Shown: piece by piece, positions 1 through 12,479 of the stretch
How the letters are laid out: each line of letters starts with the position of its first letter
Position numbering within the stretch: position 1 is the stretch's first letter
NCBI RefSeq assembly: GCF_000276665.1
Contig: NW_004955417.1
Span: 22,172,238 to 22,236,237 of the forward strand
DNA: 64,000 nt
Source: Chinchilla lanigera
Taxonomy: Eukaryota; Chordata; Mammalia; Rodentia; Chinchillidae
Direction: 5' to 3'
The notes under the pieces: generated by a model
What the model was told of the DNA's origin: nothing
The model's database searches: none
What the model saw: only the letters and a program-made list of their open reading frames with translations
Translations under genes and position numbers: made by a program

Positions 1-2212
1 TGGTGGTATCTTCAAAGTGGTGTCCAAACCAGTCTTGACAACAGACAGTCATGGACATTCGTGGGTCAGCCAAAGATGATGAAGTGCTGACGGAAGAATT
101 TGGGGCACTTCAAATTTAATTTCTTTTGGTTTTATTAGTTTAATAGAGTTGCTATCATGATAATGAAGAGGTTGTGACTTAAAAATTCAAGACACTTAAA
201 ATATTAGGTGTCACAGAAAAAAAGCCATGATTTATTGAATGAAGAATTTAGTTGTCACTGGAAATGTCTCTCTCACTAATTCTCTAAGACAAAGACATTA
301 TCTGAAACACTTGAGTTGATTCGGTTCAGACAGACTTTAGTTCAAATTTTACTTCTGCCTTTTTAACAACGGACCAACTTTGGCCAAAGTATTTGAACTG
401 TGTGTTCCTATTTTTTTCATTTTATTGCAGGAGAAAAATACCACCCAACTTGTGGAGTTATTTTCAGGATTGCAGATGGACACTTAAGTACAATTATCAT
501 AAGAGTATATGGCACATGATCAATGTTAAATAAATGGTAGCCATTTTTCTGGATGGACATCTTGAGAGAGCTATGTGAGAGCAGGCTTGTTGGGGTCGCT
601 TTCCATGTCTTTAATGAGGTGACAGACAGAGACGGCTTCAGGGGGCTCTGAGGGCTTTGCCTTCTGACTCAAGGGAGGTAGAGCTGCACATTAAAGTTTG
701 TGCCTCAGAAAGGGTGCAACAGCTGAGGTTAACTAATGTGAGATTACACCAGGCTGGCAAATATAGCATGATGGATCAAGGAGAAAGCTGTTGGAAGTTA
801 ATCAGTCATACTATGATGTTATCATCTGCTGTAATCCCAAGAGTGGAGGTAATTTGTTAAGGGGAGGCCTTATAAGTCAATGTCCTTAGATTCATGTGTA
901 TTGCAATGTAGGAGGGAAAACCAGTTCCTTCACACAAAGAAAGTGACCTCCTCTATTATGTTGCATATTTATCCAACAATATTCATTTACTCCCTATCAC
1001 AGATGAGACACCCAGCCAAGCTCCATGGTGTGAAAAACTAAGATCCTTTGCCATCATAAAGCATCCAGTCAAGTCTATTTGGTTGGTTCTTCATTATGAC
1101 TGATACTCACTTGCTGAGAATCTCATTCATCATCCTTCTATTTTGTGATGAATTTTTTGCCTGAAGAATATTCCATGTATGCCATGAATAGGTAGTTGGC
1201 AGCAGGCTAGCTTAATGATTATCATTATGAATTTAAACCACTTCTGTTCTGTGGTATTCCTTAGTAGTCTTTATAATAACCTGGGAAATGGTCTGTTCCA
1301 TTTGTGATAGTGATTCTTACAGATTCTGCTGTCAGCTCTTCCAAATGCCATGTGAAAAATGCTACTTTTTTTCAGTTGCTTCTGCTACTTAGCTCACTAG
1401 TGATTAAATAAAGCAGGTCACTGTGAGAATGCCTTTTATTTTGCTTTGTTTTGTTTTTATATTTCCTCCTTACAAATTTATGTTTATATGTCACTATGAC
1501 TTTTTTCTTCATATCTTTTTATTCTTTTTCCTCTCTTTTTTTTAAAAAAGGAAACACATTCACCATTTGTAAAATCACAGAATGAGGTTGTTGAAAGGCT
1601 CAAAATGTTATTTTGAGTTTGCATCAGGAGTTTCAAATTGCTTACAATATAATTAGAATTTATATATGAGAAATTGCTGTGGGGAAAAAAGGGTAAGTAT
1701 TCTGTGCATTTCTATTTTGAGGATAAGAAAATGAACACCCCACTCACAGTCAGATGATAAATCAGTAGTTGTGTCAAGGAAAGAATACAGTCAAATTTCT
1801 AGTAGAAGGTAGCATCTAATTCATTACAATGAAAGTGCAATATATGAATATAATATTGTCAGTTCACTGAAGCACTGGCTTATGGATCTGTGAATTCTAT
1901 TTCTTGTTACCTATGTAGGATATTAAGTCACAATTAAATAATAAATTCACTGAACTTTACAATTTATACATATAGCAATCTCTGCATTACTTGAAACTTA
2001 ACTTACCCATGGCCAGCACAAACAAGTACAAAAACACATATGTACATACTGAACAAATGTACTTGCAAGTATGAAAGAAGCGATAAATTGTACAAAGCAG
2101 GCAGTCTACTAATATTGCCATTCAAAGAACAATGATCAATTCTCATTTCTCTTCAGAGACTATTCACATCTCAAAAGAAAAAACAGCTTGGAAGAGAGCA
2201 ATGGGGGAGGTT
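1..2212. other. Unique AT-rich sequence, no gene seen
   Basis: No frame stays open for long and I recognise no repeat family. Runs of A and T are common (for example near 1535-1550). The open frame at 657-860 has no family signature and no splice or promoter context. Confidence 0.5.
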
Positions 2213-2452
2213 AACATTTATTAATCACTATTTTCGTATAGCACTTGAACTATGCTTAAGTGAATCATACTTATCCTTTCATATACTTTGTGGTAGATCT
2301 TATACTCTTTATATCTAAGAGCTTATGAACATTACAAAGGTTAAATGTTTGCTCAGTCTCATGCAGCTAGTGAATAAGAATACAGAATGCAAACCTCGGT
2401 TTGAACTGACTCCAACCCTTATGCTTTCCTTTTAAGACCATATGGCGTAGTG
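2213..2452 (-). mobile_element. MIR SINE relic
   Basis: The plus strand reads like the reverse complement of MIR. It has an 'atttattaatcacta' stretch, then a region corresponding to the MIR core, then a 'catgcagctagtgaataag' segment matching the conserved 'cacagctagtaagtgg' part, and finally the tRNA-like head. Divergence is high, as expected for an insertion that predates the eutherian radiation. It is not autonomous and has no coding content. Confidence 0.75.
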
Positions 2453-3570
2453 ATGACCACTCACTCAGGGATAAAGTTCTAGGCTTTGTGGCTGTTGCTG
2501 GGGTTGCCGATTAGCCTGCAAAGTAAGTCTTCAGAAATATTGTACATTTTGTCTCTAGTAGCTTCTCGGCAAAATGACATCTATAGAAAATTCTTGAAAA
2601 TCTTTTGCGGCTTTATTGTCTTTTTGGTTACCTTTGGCCTTCTCACCATGGAATGAAAAGTTATGGGTTTCCTCTTTTAAATTTATATCTGTGTAAACAC
2701 CATTGTGGAAGCTTTCTATATATTACTTATTATTTAATTTTGCATTTTGTATAATCTCTATTGAAATTTCAAAATATAAAATTACTTGTTACCATTATTA
2801 AATGACTATAGAAATTTAGAACTAATTTGTTTTGATAAATCCACTAGTCTCATTTTTTCGGATACCTTTGCTAACTTTGTCCTTTTCTTCTCTTATCAAT
2901 GAAGCACAATTATTTCTTTTTCCATACCTAAGGATGTTTGAATGGCTAACTTACGGATATTAGCATTAATTTCCCATAGACAGTAAAAAGTAGAGTCTGG
3001 TACTCTAGAGTCTTCAGTTCAAGCTTTGTTCAGAATGTTAACAGTATTCTAAGTGTATTTGGTTCCACTGTGTTCACTCTCTTAGGTGTCCTATAAGTGA
3101 ATTTCTTCATGTAATTTTGAAGCTGTTTCATGAATGGTGCATCCTATCTCAATGGCTGGATTTACAGGGAACATGAGGAGTTACCCGGCTGGGCTGCTGG
3201 TTTCAGTCCAGATGGGGTGCTGGGAAGAGAAGCGGCCATGGAGGAATGTTGCCTCCTGGCTGTTTGAGTTGGGTGAAGCCGAGTACCCAATGTTTCAGAA
3301 AAGTCACTGCAAGAGTAAGGCTGGGCATGTATCAGACACCTTTCAGAGCCCTGCACTTTTCTACCATGTCCAGTATACACCGTGCTCTTCTCTAATCATA
3401 AATGTATGCTTCTCATCACCACAAAGACTTCTCACTGCCTGCAGGAAACACACCTTTAAGAACTGAAATTGTGAAGGCCCCCTTCTGAGCGCTACCACTG
3501 CTTGAGGGTGATTCCTCCTCCAAATCACCCGCAGTGATGCCACTGGCCAGCTTGGCCGGCTGCATCTTAC
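2453..3570. other. Unique sequence, no gene seen
   Basis: AT-rich up to about 3120, then closer to average composition. A 110-codon plus-strand frame at 3134-3466 and a 72-codon minus-strand frame overlap each other here. Neither shows a recognisable domain, so I do not call a gene. Confidence 0.45.
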
Positions 3571-3699
3571 CACATCTCCATTGGCCTGGGGCTTTGCTGG
3601 TTTCAGCTTTGGAAAAGAGCATCCTTGAATTTTGATAAAGTCCTTGTAAATCTCAATATCACATTTAAATATATTCTTTGCAGCGTGCTTCCGAGCTAC
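3571..3699 (-). other. Candidate coding exon (unidentified), minus strand
   Basis: Read on the minus strand, a pyrimidine-rich tract ending in 'cttttaag' (a good splice acceptor) precedes a 129-nt fully open segment. That segment ends at GTG followed by 'gtaaga', a near-consensus donor. The 43 residues are lysine-rich: they begin VARKHAAKNIF, include a YKDFIKIQ stretch and end PQANGDV. Length is a multiple of three, so both introns would be phase 0. I recognise no family. The same frame also stays open downstream of the donor, so an unspliced pseudogene fragment or chance is possible. Confidence 0.25.
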
Positions 3700-4407
3700 C
3701 TTAAAAGAAAGAAAGGGTTCTAGTCTTCTGTGATTCAAACCGGCACTTTGATTACAGGGTAAACTTCAGTGTCAGTTATCTTGTTGAGAGTCTGAGTGAA
3801 ACAGACCACAAAAGGAAAGAGGACACTGAAGCACAAGTTGAAAGCGTGGTGATCCAAGAGAGCATGTAACATACTTCATGACACAGCAGATTGAGAGAAC
3901 ACTGTTCTATTTTTAATCATCTTTTAAAAAAAATTCTAACAAATATGGAAGCTCTTTCAGAATGGCAACATCCAAGACTGGAGTCTGGTCAGTCAAAAAT
4001 CTCAGCAAATTCTACAGCCTCCTATCAGGCCTGTGCCAACCTCTTTTGAAAGGGAATACCATGTGTCTCTAGTGTTACCCACGTTATGCACCAGGAGCAC
4101 GAAGTATGTAAACATTACAACACTTGCTTAAAATCACCTCCACAGAATGCTGTAAACTAGGGTTGGAAACTTACGTGACTGTAACACTTGTGCTATGATG
4201 TCATGAGCATTCTTGATTGGAGATCACTTTTTATGTAGCTTTGAAAATACAGAACACAGAAACCTACATCTTCTTCCTCTAAGGCTCAGTAAATTTGCCT
4301 ACAAAACACCTCCACAAGATTCTTCACAGTGATATATCATGGGGACGGCCTTATCCTACCAAAAATAATCTTTTTTTAAATGAGAATGATGAAGCTAGAT
4401 AAGTATC
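3700..4407. other. Unique sequence, nothing recognised
   Basis: Average to AT-rich composition. There is no open frame of note and no repeat I can name. Confidence 0.45.
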
Positions 4408-4650
4408 ATTTAATGAGTGTTTGTCATATGGTTGGTAGTGTGCTAGGTGTCTTACACAAACATTCTCACTTAATCCTTTCACAAATCTATCACTAAGGCA
4501 TTATTAGTGCTATTTTACATATGTGGTGAATTGATTTAAAAGGATGATGTAACTTGCTTGGAAGCACATGATAAAGGTGAAGTAGCAAAAAGAATTAGGG
4601 CCTGCCCGTTTGATTGCAAGTTTCACGCTCCTGAATGTAACACTAAATTA
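4408..4650 (-). mobile_element. MIR SINE relic
   Basis: Reverse-complement MIR. An 'atttaatgagtgtttgtc' end is followed by 'tgctaggtgtcttacac', a core with 'ttacatatgtggtga', and a tRNA-like head that fades out near 4650. The order of blocks matches MIR over about 240 bases with heavy divergence. Confidence 0.8.
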
Positions 4651-6629
4651 CTTTCCCACAAACAATGACATAAGCATAAACAGATCCATTTGTTGCTCAT
4701 GAACATTATATCAGATATTCTATACATGAGTTCTTAGCCTTATATATCCTTTTAAAAAAATCAATCTTTGTTGAATCAGTTTTTCCAATGAAAGATATTC
4801 CTCAATCACCCTGTATTTATATATATATATATAAGGTTCAGAGAAAATGAGACGTCCACTTGAGACCAAAGAAAGAACCAGTACAGGTTTGACTGACGCC
4901 AGTTCTGTTATTCATCACGCCACACCAGCAAGGCAGAAGGGGTCTCCACAACCCCGCATACACGAGCAGCTGACCTCATCAGGGGACCATACCTAAAATA
5001 GAAAGTTTCCAACCTCCTTTGATTATTCAGGGAAACTTTATACACCAACCTTCACTGGTAGTAAGGTCCTGTTTAATATAAATAACATGCACTTCTCTTT
5101 TTAGTTCCCCTATAACCACAATAACTTCTTCCCAATCATCATTGGTATTTATAATAATAATGGATTTTTATTATCCTTTTGCTGTTCCAAAATACCATTC
5201 TTCACAATACTGCTGCAATGTAGTTTTATCTCCTCTGCTTCAGTAATGTGTTTGGTACCGAGCTGGTTTTTGCACAAACTGCGTTTATGATCTTCTACTA
5301 TGGCATTGGTTAAGGATGAGAAAATTTTATTTGCCTCACCGCTAAAACTGCAATGTCCAGATAAGTAGAATCATTTTTTATGGCATTAAATGTTTTTAGA
5401 TACTCATTCTGCTATGTTCTTGCTGAAGAGTCTGCCCTTCAAACACAAATGCAGGAGGAAATATAAAATGCTGTGAAGCTATTTTTCCAACTCTGTGTAG
5501 CCTGTGGAAGATGCAAACCATTTTATGATTTATAGAAAGGCACCCCTCAAAGTTCCCAAGGGGCCCATCATTTACCAAGAGCCAGAAGCCACCAATGACC
5601 TCAGCTTTAAAAAGAAAAGGGATTAAGTGGAAGAAATGGAGATAGAAAGAACCAATCAGGAAACAAAATCTGGGAAATCAAGCACAGCTCCAATGTGACA
5701 GCTGTCTCCAGATCAAATGGAAGGGCTAAAGAATCCAAGCTCCCACGGGTGGGCGTGTTGTTTGAACCAGCCATCAATGTCATATGGAGGATCCTGAGTC
5801 ATTTTATCTCAGTGATTCACAAGCAGGTCTGGGCCATCCCAGTCAGACTTTAATTGCTTGATGCGGAAAATGAGATAATGACGCTCAAAGCAGCCCAAGA
5901 TCTAGTTTTGGCTCTGCTCTCTGCTGGCCTCGATTCTGGCTTGTCTGTGATAACCTGCCTCTCCTGAAATGAGGAGGCCAGCCCTGCCGAACACTGCCAA
6001 GTTCACTCTACATGTGGAGCTGCCTGACCACCACCTGCACACTTAAGTAAACCCTCTCACTCTGCCCATCTCTGGGACCAATTTTTACCATGGGCAGCTA
6101 ATTTGAATTCAAAATTACCTGCCCATGAATTTGAGAATTCATGGTTGAATTTGAGAATTCCCAGTCTAACAGAGTCAGACTTCACCTCACATCACCTTTT
6201 TAAATTTTTTTTTGGCCAGATCAGCCTTGGCCTTGAGAAAGAGACTTCTCTTGCTTTCTGAGTCCCAATTGCCATACTGTCACCTAATTCAAGTGATCGG
6301 CCCCTCTAGCTCCTGTTTGCTGAGTCTATATTCAGTAACCTTTCCAATTCCTCAAGATCTTTAAAACTGGGAATTCCCTTACATTTCTGGACATTAGATT
6401 TATGCTCTGCAATGCCACTAGGTACTGTGGGCCTGCTCTTTGTGAAATATCAGTATGTACCACCTACCTGACAAGAGTTGGAAGTCCGCTCAGCTCTGTA
6501 TGCCCCATTTAACCTCCTAATACCACTTGCCTTGTTACACAGGTGTCCTTCGCTAATAGCCCCAGATCTGCATTCAGACTGTCAGGGCTTGTGGCACCAC
6601 TATTTCCAAGCAAGTACTTGGGCAACTAC
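4651..6629. other. Unique sequence with a short TA run and a small palindrome
   Basis: It holds a short (TA)n at about 4817-4834. A 20-nt near-palindrome at 6124-6143 (8-bp arms CATGAATT/AATTCATG) is followed by a partial direct copy of GAATTTGAGAATTC. The rest is unrecognised; an old LTR between 4850 and 5000 is possible but not supported. Confidence 0.4.
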
Positions 6630-6797
6630 CTTCTTTTCTTTCCTTCTTTTCTTGCATTCTTCCTTTCTTGTATTCTCCCTTCCTTCCTTCCTTCCTTCCT
6701 TCCTTCCTTCCTTCCTTCCTTCCTTCCTTCCTTCCTTTCTCCCTCTCTCCTTCCCTTCCTTCCCTTCCTTCCCTTCCTTTCTTCCTTCCTTCCTTCC
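6630..6797. repeat. (TTCC)n / pyrimidine-rich microsatellite
   Basis: A nearly pure TTCC tract occupies about 6680-6735. It is flanked by degenerate TTTC/TTCTT on the left and a TTCCC-type variant (about 6748-6780) on the right. All plus-strand bases are T or C over most of the tract. The overlapping open frames (poly FLPS or KEGR) are consequences of the repeat, not genes. Expected to be length-polymorphic. Confidence 0.95.
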
Positions 6798-8579
6798 AAT
6801 GACTTGGCCTAAAAATAAAGGTAGCAATAAGTTTACCATTTCATGAAGCTGATATGATATGCTTAAATTAGTTAATATAAGGAAAACACATATAGTATTT
6901 AATACATGCTCTATAAGTAGTAAGTGTTCATTTCACTTTAGATATCATATTATAAATGAATCTAAACTTATACAAGTATTGAACAGTATTAGATGTTGTC
7001 AGGTCATTTTTCCTCATATGCTGTGTTGTTCCTTCTACCTGCAACATTTTCTAGACCTGACAGGTTGGTATTTAAGGTCCCTCCTGTTCTTGTCTCCTTC
7101 TACTGTGACTAATGAACACTGGCTCGGCAGGTGCTTAAAAACTGGGGCCAGTAGACCTGAAATAGAGGAAGGAGAATGTTCAAAGGTTGACAAAACTGAA
7201 ACTCTGCTCTTGTAGAGTCCTGAAAGGAGTCATAATGGCGATGATAAACTAAAGGCAGGCTCCACCAAAGGTTTCTGGAAAATACCTATTTGTACCATGA
7301 TTGACCTTAGTGCTTCCTACGTGGTATTACAATAGCAGAGCAGAGACGGCTCTAAGCAATTTCTGCCTACTTTCCAAGGACTCCAGACTTTTCCAGCTCT
7401 CCCAGATTTAACCGAAACATCAGGTGTCATGAGCAGATCATGATTCTCCTTCGTTCAGCAGAGAAAAGTTCCGCATCTCTTCTCAGTCTTTTAAAGCACG
7501 AATATATTAGTTCTGGTAGACTCTGTGGAGTAGGGAATGATATTTTCTTAATGGTGTTTTTGATTCAAAAGCATTTGCCATTCTTACCTGCTGACATAGG
7601 AATAAATCTATAGAAACAAAGTCCAGAAAACTTATGTGCAATTTCCATTAATAGGATTTCTATGGCAGGGAAGAAAGGATCAAAGCCAAGAACAGCCGTC
7701 AATAAATTTTTAAGTTGCTGAATCAGGATGTGGTAGGCTGAAGGCTGTATTTAGTTCAAGTCCTGATGGAAGATTGCATTATGATACATTTGGATAAAAC
7801 TTCCAGTTTTCCTTTTTACCAATTTTGTTTTCTATTTTTTTCCTAGTTGCATTTTCCCTGATTATTTTCTGTAATACCAAAATATTTTTCCCTCAAATAT
7901 AAAACTTAATTGTTGATTGAAACTTGATTCATCAGTCTGATTTTGTGACAGCTGCTGTGTCCAAACAGAAAAGAGAAATAGGGTAAATGGGCATAGTTAG
8001 TTAGTTTTCCTATTGAATAGAAATTTTAGAATCATTACAGATGCTACTAGAATATCTTCTCTCAGTCATAGTAAATCTTCATAAGTGAAAGACAAACTGT
8101 CGAAGCCACTGGCAGACAAAGGAACAGGAACATAATTTGGCTTATGAACACAGGCGTGGTAATAACAATGGCACAATGATGTACTGCCCGTAAGAACATC
8201 TGGGAAAGGTTGCTGAACCTAGAGCCAAAAGGAGAACGAATATATCTAAACATATCAGATTGAAGATAGCTAGTTTCTGTGTTTCCAGAAAAGGCAAAAC
8301 CTTAAACAACACTTATATTTTCATTAAAAAAGTAGATTGCCTTATGCAAGAACTTAGTTCCAAGAGATATGCACATCTAACTCAGGATCATGGACTCTTG
8401 ATGTCCCAAGTTACTGAAACAACTTTCAACATTGAATATTGAGTAAGGTTTTATAAAAAGAAAAGACTTTTCTAAGGAACGTGTGCATTCTTTTTCCTTC
8501 TTCAATTCTGTAGCAGAGTAGTAGTCACAATGTGATGTGTCTTTTCCACATGGCAAGTACTGCGTATTCCTTACCACTT
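6798..8579. other. Unique sequence, no gene seen
   Basis: AT-rich. A 118-codon plus-strand frame at 6859-7215 has no recognisable domain, no initiation context and no nearby transcription signals, so it is not called. Confidence 0.45.
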
Positions 8580-8753
8580 TCAATTCTCATTTAAATCCTA
8601 AGAGGTTCTACCACTACTTTTTATACTTAATTTTCAGACCAGAAAAGCCGGTTTAGAAAGATTAAATATCAAGTGACAGAGCGGAGACCTAAATACAGCT
8701 CAACTTGACCCAAAAATTAAACTTTGAACCATTAAGTGTGTACTGCACTGTAA
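8580..8753 (-). mobile_element. MIR SINE relic
   Basis: Reverse-complement MIR. 'ctcatttaaatcctaagagg' corresponds to the 'actcatttaatcctcacaa' block. The head ends in 'gaaccattaagtgtgtactg', matching the 'aaccactatgctatact' terminus. Confidence 0.6.
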
Positions 8754-10044
8754 CATTGAGCTCCCCATTAAAACAGTGTCCGTCTAATTTTGAAAAGTTA
8801 TTTTAAAAACCTGGCAGTTAATAGTCTGTTCTACCCAATGTTTGTATTCAATTTCAATGTGTTAATCCTGCTGTTTTGCACAGTACTTAACTTTTTCTTG
8901 GTCACCTCAAATACTAAGTCATGGAATCAACCCTCCCAGCCCTATCAACATTACATGTATGAAAAGCCACTCAGTCAGATGCGGGATGGGTATGTCTGTG
9001 CTGAGCAGTTCAATTGCTAGGACCTAGAAGCCTCGGAAACAACGAGTTCAAAGGAACCAGCCTATTCTCCCTACTTCCTTTACTTCACCGTGGAACATAC
9101 CTCAACCACAACCACTCAGATTAGAAATATTTTCCATGTAAATATTTGTCAGCCACAAAAGCAAGGCTGCATGAGAAGGGTCGTGATACTGATCAGCTTC
9201 ATTCTGAGTCTCCACCCGGCTCTTCTGTCAGGACCACTGCGCAAGGCCTGCTCCAGGATTCTGCTCCCTTGCTTCTTACCACAATGACCAACGCTTGAGG
9301 CGTTTGAGACTGCTTGTCCCCTTCACCTTGCCTATGAGTCTTTACTCTTAAGGAGTGTCTATTGCCCAACCCCTCATCCCAACAGCAGTGTCCTTCTGAG
9401 CTCCCATTTCTTCACTCTTAAGCACGGCTTTCCAAATGTGGAATTGCACCAGCAGCAGCATCTGTCTACAGCCATCTCCCATCCCAGCTGGCAGAGATAT
9501 TCGCATCAGAAGACACCACCTACGGAATCACCTAGAGGCCCTGTCTCTGACCCATGCCCACCTCTGATCCAATCCCACGGATCAAGGAATGCTTAGGGTC
9601 AGGCTCATTGTAAATGCACAGAAAAGCATTTTGTTGTAAGAGTAGGGTTTCCTTACTAAAGTTAGAGGTAAATTTTAACATAATGAACAAAACTTAGTTC
9701 AGTTCTGCATAGTCTTCATTAATTTTCTTGCTATTTGGGGGGATCCTTTCTGTTTTGTTTTTCCTTTACTTTATAACTCGTAAATTGAACATGATTCTTT
9801 ATCAAGGGACATCACTTTCAGCAAACATGAGCAAGCATTCTAGCATTTAGTGTATTATACAACATCCCTTTCATTGGGTAATGGACATTTTTTGAAAAAA
9901 AAAAAAGTCACGTGGAAGTTATAGTAAACAGAATAAATTTATGTTATCTCACTGATTACCTTTTTCACAAAAATTCAGATTCCTTGTTTCAAGTATTCAG
10001 CTAAGTATTTTAAAAGTAAAATTGATCATTTCTGTTTAAAATTT
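8754..10044. other. Mostly unique; possible small hAT (MER5-like) fragment
   Basis: Around 9424-9465 the text 'ccaaatgtggaattgcacc' followed by 'agcagcagcatc' resembles the MER5 motif (aaagtgtggtccctggaccagcag). The match is too short for a firm call. An A-run lies at 9895-9906. Nothing else is recognised. Confidence 0.3.
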
Positions 10045-10195
10045 ACAAATACAATGGCTTTTGCTGTCTTCCGCTGCCACAAACTGTTGTCCTTTTGCCA
10101 TGTGCCACCCTGCTTGGGAGCCAGCCGGTTACAAACTGAAACCTCTACAAACTGAGTTTAAATAAGTTAAATAAAACTTTTTTCTTTAGACAACT
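10045..10195 (+). mobile_element. 3' part of a MaLR-type LTR
   Basis: The order 'ttgccatgtgccaccctgc', 'gagccagcc', 'acaaactgaaacctctacaa', then 'ttaaataaaact' resembles the 3' half of a rodent/eutherian MaLR LTR (gccatgtgaccctg, gggagccagcc, tgaactgagccctctgaaac, aataaacct). It carries a remnant polyadenylation signal near 10168. The 5' half is not visible. Confidence 0.45.
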
Positions 10196-11794
10196 AAAAT
10201 AAAACAAAATTTACAAATATAAGATTGAACCAACTGAAGTTGCTGATGATTTTTGTTGACATGAATGGCAGTTATGTACAGTTTGCCTTACATCTATTCA
10301 CCACCTATGTACCCATGTATGTGGTATACCACATGTACACATATTTATTGTACTGTATGCTTGGGAACCTGTATATATTGTTTGTATGTGCCAAATGTCT
10401 TATGCAGTAATAGATTCATTAAATTCTTGATGCTTTTGTTTGTTTGAGTGTGTGGAAAAAGAAAGTTAATCAGATTAAAGTGATTGTTAGTTTGATGATG
10501 AGTCACTTGTTAATCAACTCCGAGATTAGAGGAGATTAAATGATGAGCAATGCAAGAGCACACCAAGTAAGTACTATTGTTATTTGGCCTTTGCAGAAAA
10601 TCAAAATAAGACTTAGCACCAATTACCTCTTTCTGTCTTCTAAAAGTGAAGTGGGAACAACCTACTGCCTAGCACTTCATTATTATAAGAGACTGCCCTA
10701 TGTGCTGTGCCATGGAAGGTTGATGATTTCCTGAAATTTTACAGTTAATTTCTGTAGTTCTTGTAACATACCTGTTTCATTTAAATCCAAGGTACCTTTC
10801 TTAGTACAACTTGGTAGAAGCAAATATTTCCATTCCTGGTGCTCTAACTATCCTGCCAGATGTGAATGTTATAACTGACAAGCAGCAAATGTATCCATAT
10901 TGGAAGATATTAAATTTAAAAAGAGACAAAACAACAATATGTTTTAAATAATGCATTATTTTATTAGCTTTGCTTCAGTGATCTTAGTGATTCAAGCTGC
11001 CCACATGATCCATAAATTTCTCAAGAGACGGGTTTCACACCTTTTTTGAGTGACATGCCATATGCGTTATAGGCTAAGTGCATGGAAATATATGAAAATA
11101 TGCATAAGTCTTTAATTACTGTACAGTAGATCATCCTGTAAAATGATTGTATAATATATCATCAGTAGCATTTCTGATAGTAATATATCAGAAACAACAC
11201 GTGGATACAAAGTACCTGATTTAATGCAATTTTAGGCAACAATGTCAACAGCAATGTATTTGTTTTTCAAATGTCAAAAGAAAAGAACAAGTATCTTGAC
11301 CAGGTTGTATAATATTCACAGCATTTCTGACTGTAAGTTATTGAAACTTTATGGCAGTGGAAGTTTATTTCTTCAATAAAACTTAATAACTCTATCATAT
11401 CAGTGAATGCTTTAATTTTTAAGTCAACTTGAAACACTCACATCCTGAGGCATCGCCATGGACCCACACTGGTCTCTTTCTGAAGCTTCCACCATTTTCC
11501 TGCTGTACTCCTTTGCTCTGTCTCACTGGGAACATATGAGTCAGTGAGTGTTTCTAAGAGGGACAAGCAAAGAAGAGCTTTTCATTTCTCAGTTCTTGTC
11601 GACACACACAAATAAGATACATTCTGGAGTTTTTAGAGACAAGTCTGTGTAGGTCAGCTAGTGTTTTGGCACAGCACCGCATCCCGCTTGCCAAATAAGA
11701 CAATTAATTTACTTGAGTGGAAACACATCAACATGACCAAAGAAAAGTACTTCTATTAGACATGGTGCTATTTGTTTTTGTTTTATAAGCACTT
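10196..11794. other. Unique AT-rich sequence, no gene seen
   Basis: Short overlapping frames of 60-64 codons at 10225-10447 and 10540-10734 show no known domains. I see no repeat family. Confidence 0.45.
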
Positions 11795-11945
11795 ACATCA
11801 CACTTAACTAGGTGCCAGGCATCCTTCTGAACGTCTTACAAGTAATAATTCATATAACGCTCATGTGCGTCTTCTGAAGTAGATGTTTCTAGCTCCACTA
11901 TGTAAAGGGTATCCTAAGGCACTAAGGAGTAACTGGACCAAAATG
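11795..11945 (-). mobile_element. MIR SINE relic
   Basis: Reverse-complement MIR. 'taggtgccaggcatccttct', then 'ataattcatataacgctc' and 'ctccactatgtaaagg' follow the order of the MIR 3' half. It ends before the tRNA-like head. Confidence 0.7.
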
Positions 11946-12300
11946 ACACTGGTGAAAAAAATGACACCTGTGGAGGTACTTGGGATATACTGGCATAGTA
12001 CTTCCTTGGTCCAACCTAATGGGTCTTCATTTTAATTTCTGCTTTCTATCATCATTGTCCTTACCTTGAACTTCATTTCTAACAGCTAGATTTCAGCTGT
12101 GTGTTTTATACATGAATTTCTTGTGGCCTGATCGGCCTGGAACTGAAATTCTTTCTCATAAGGTTCTTCCAAAACTAGATTTCTATCTCTGACCCCTATA
12201 CTTCACTGAGGCCCAGGTGTCTGATGGGTAACTAGTTGTGTCATTTTACACCATCAGTTGGACTTTGAAGCACTCTCTGAGGGCTTCCTGTCTTTTCCGA

Positions 12301-12358
12301 TCAGTCAGTCTATCTGTCTCTGTCTGTCTGTCTACCTATCTACCCACCTATCTATCTA
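12301..12358. repeat. TCTG/TATC-type tetranucleotide repeat
   Basis: Imperfect (TCTG)n grades into (TATC)n with CTACC interruptions. It sits directly at the 3' end of a minus-strand ID element, so it probably grew from that element's tail. Confidence 0.85.
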
Positions 12359-12417
12359 TGTTGCTGTCCTCCCACATGGTGGGCAAGTTCTCTACCACTG
12401 AGCTACACTCCCGGCCC
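12359..12417 (-). mobile_element. ID-family SINE (old copy)
   Basis: On the minus strand it starts 'gggccgggagtgtagctcag', continues 'tggtagagaacttgccc' and then degenerates. This is the tRNA-Ala-derived ID head with the A-box 'tagctcagtggta'. The B-box half is eroded, and the tail merges with the GATA-type repeat next door. Confidence 0.65.
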
Positions 12418-12479
12418 TCCTACCAGTCAATTTCTTTTTGGTTTCTAACTTGGCAATCTAGCTGAACTTCCTACTTGCT

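Noticed and set aside
6478..6846. Open frames of 79-122 codons rich in FLPS or KEGR
   Set aside because: They are read through the TTCC microsatellite, which has no stop codons in any frame.
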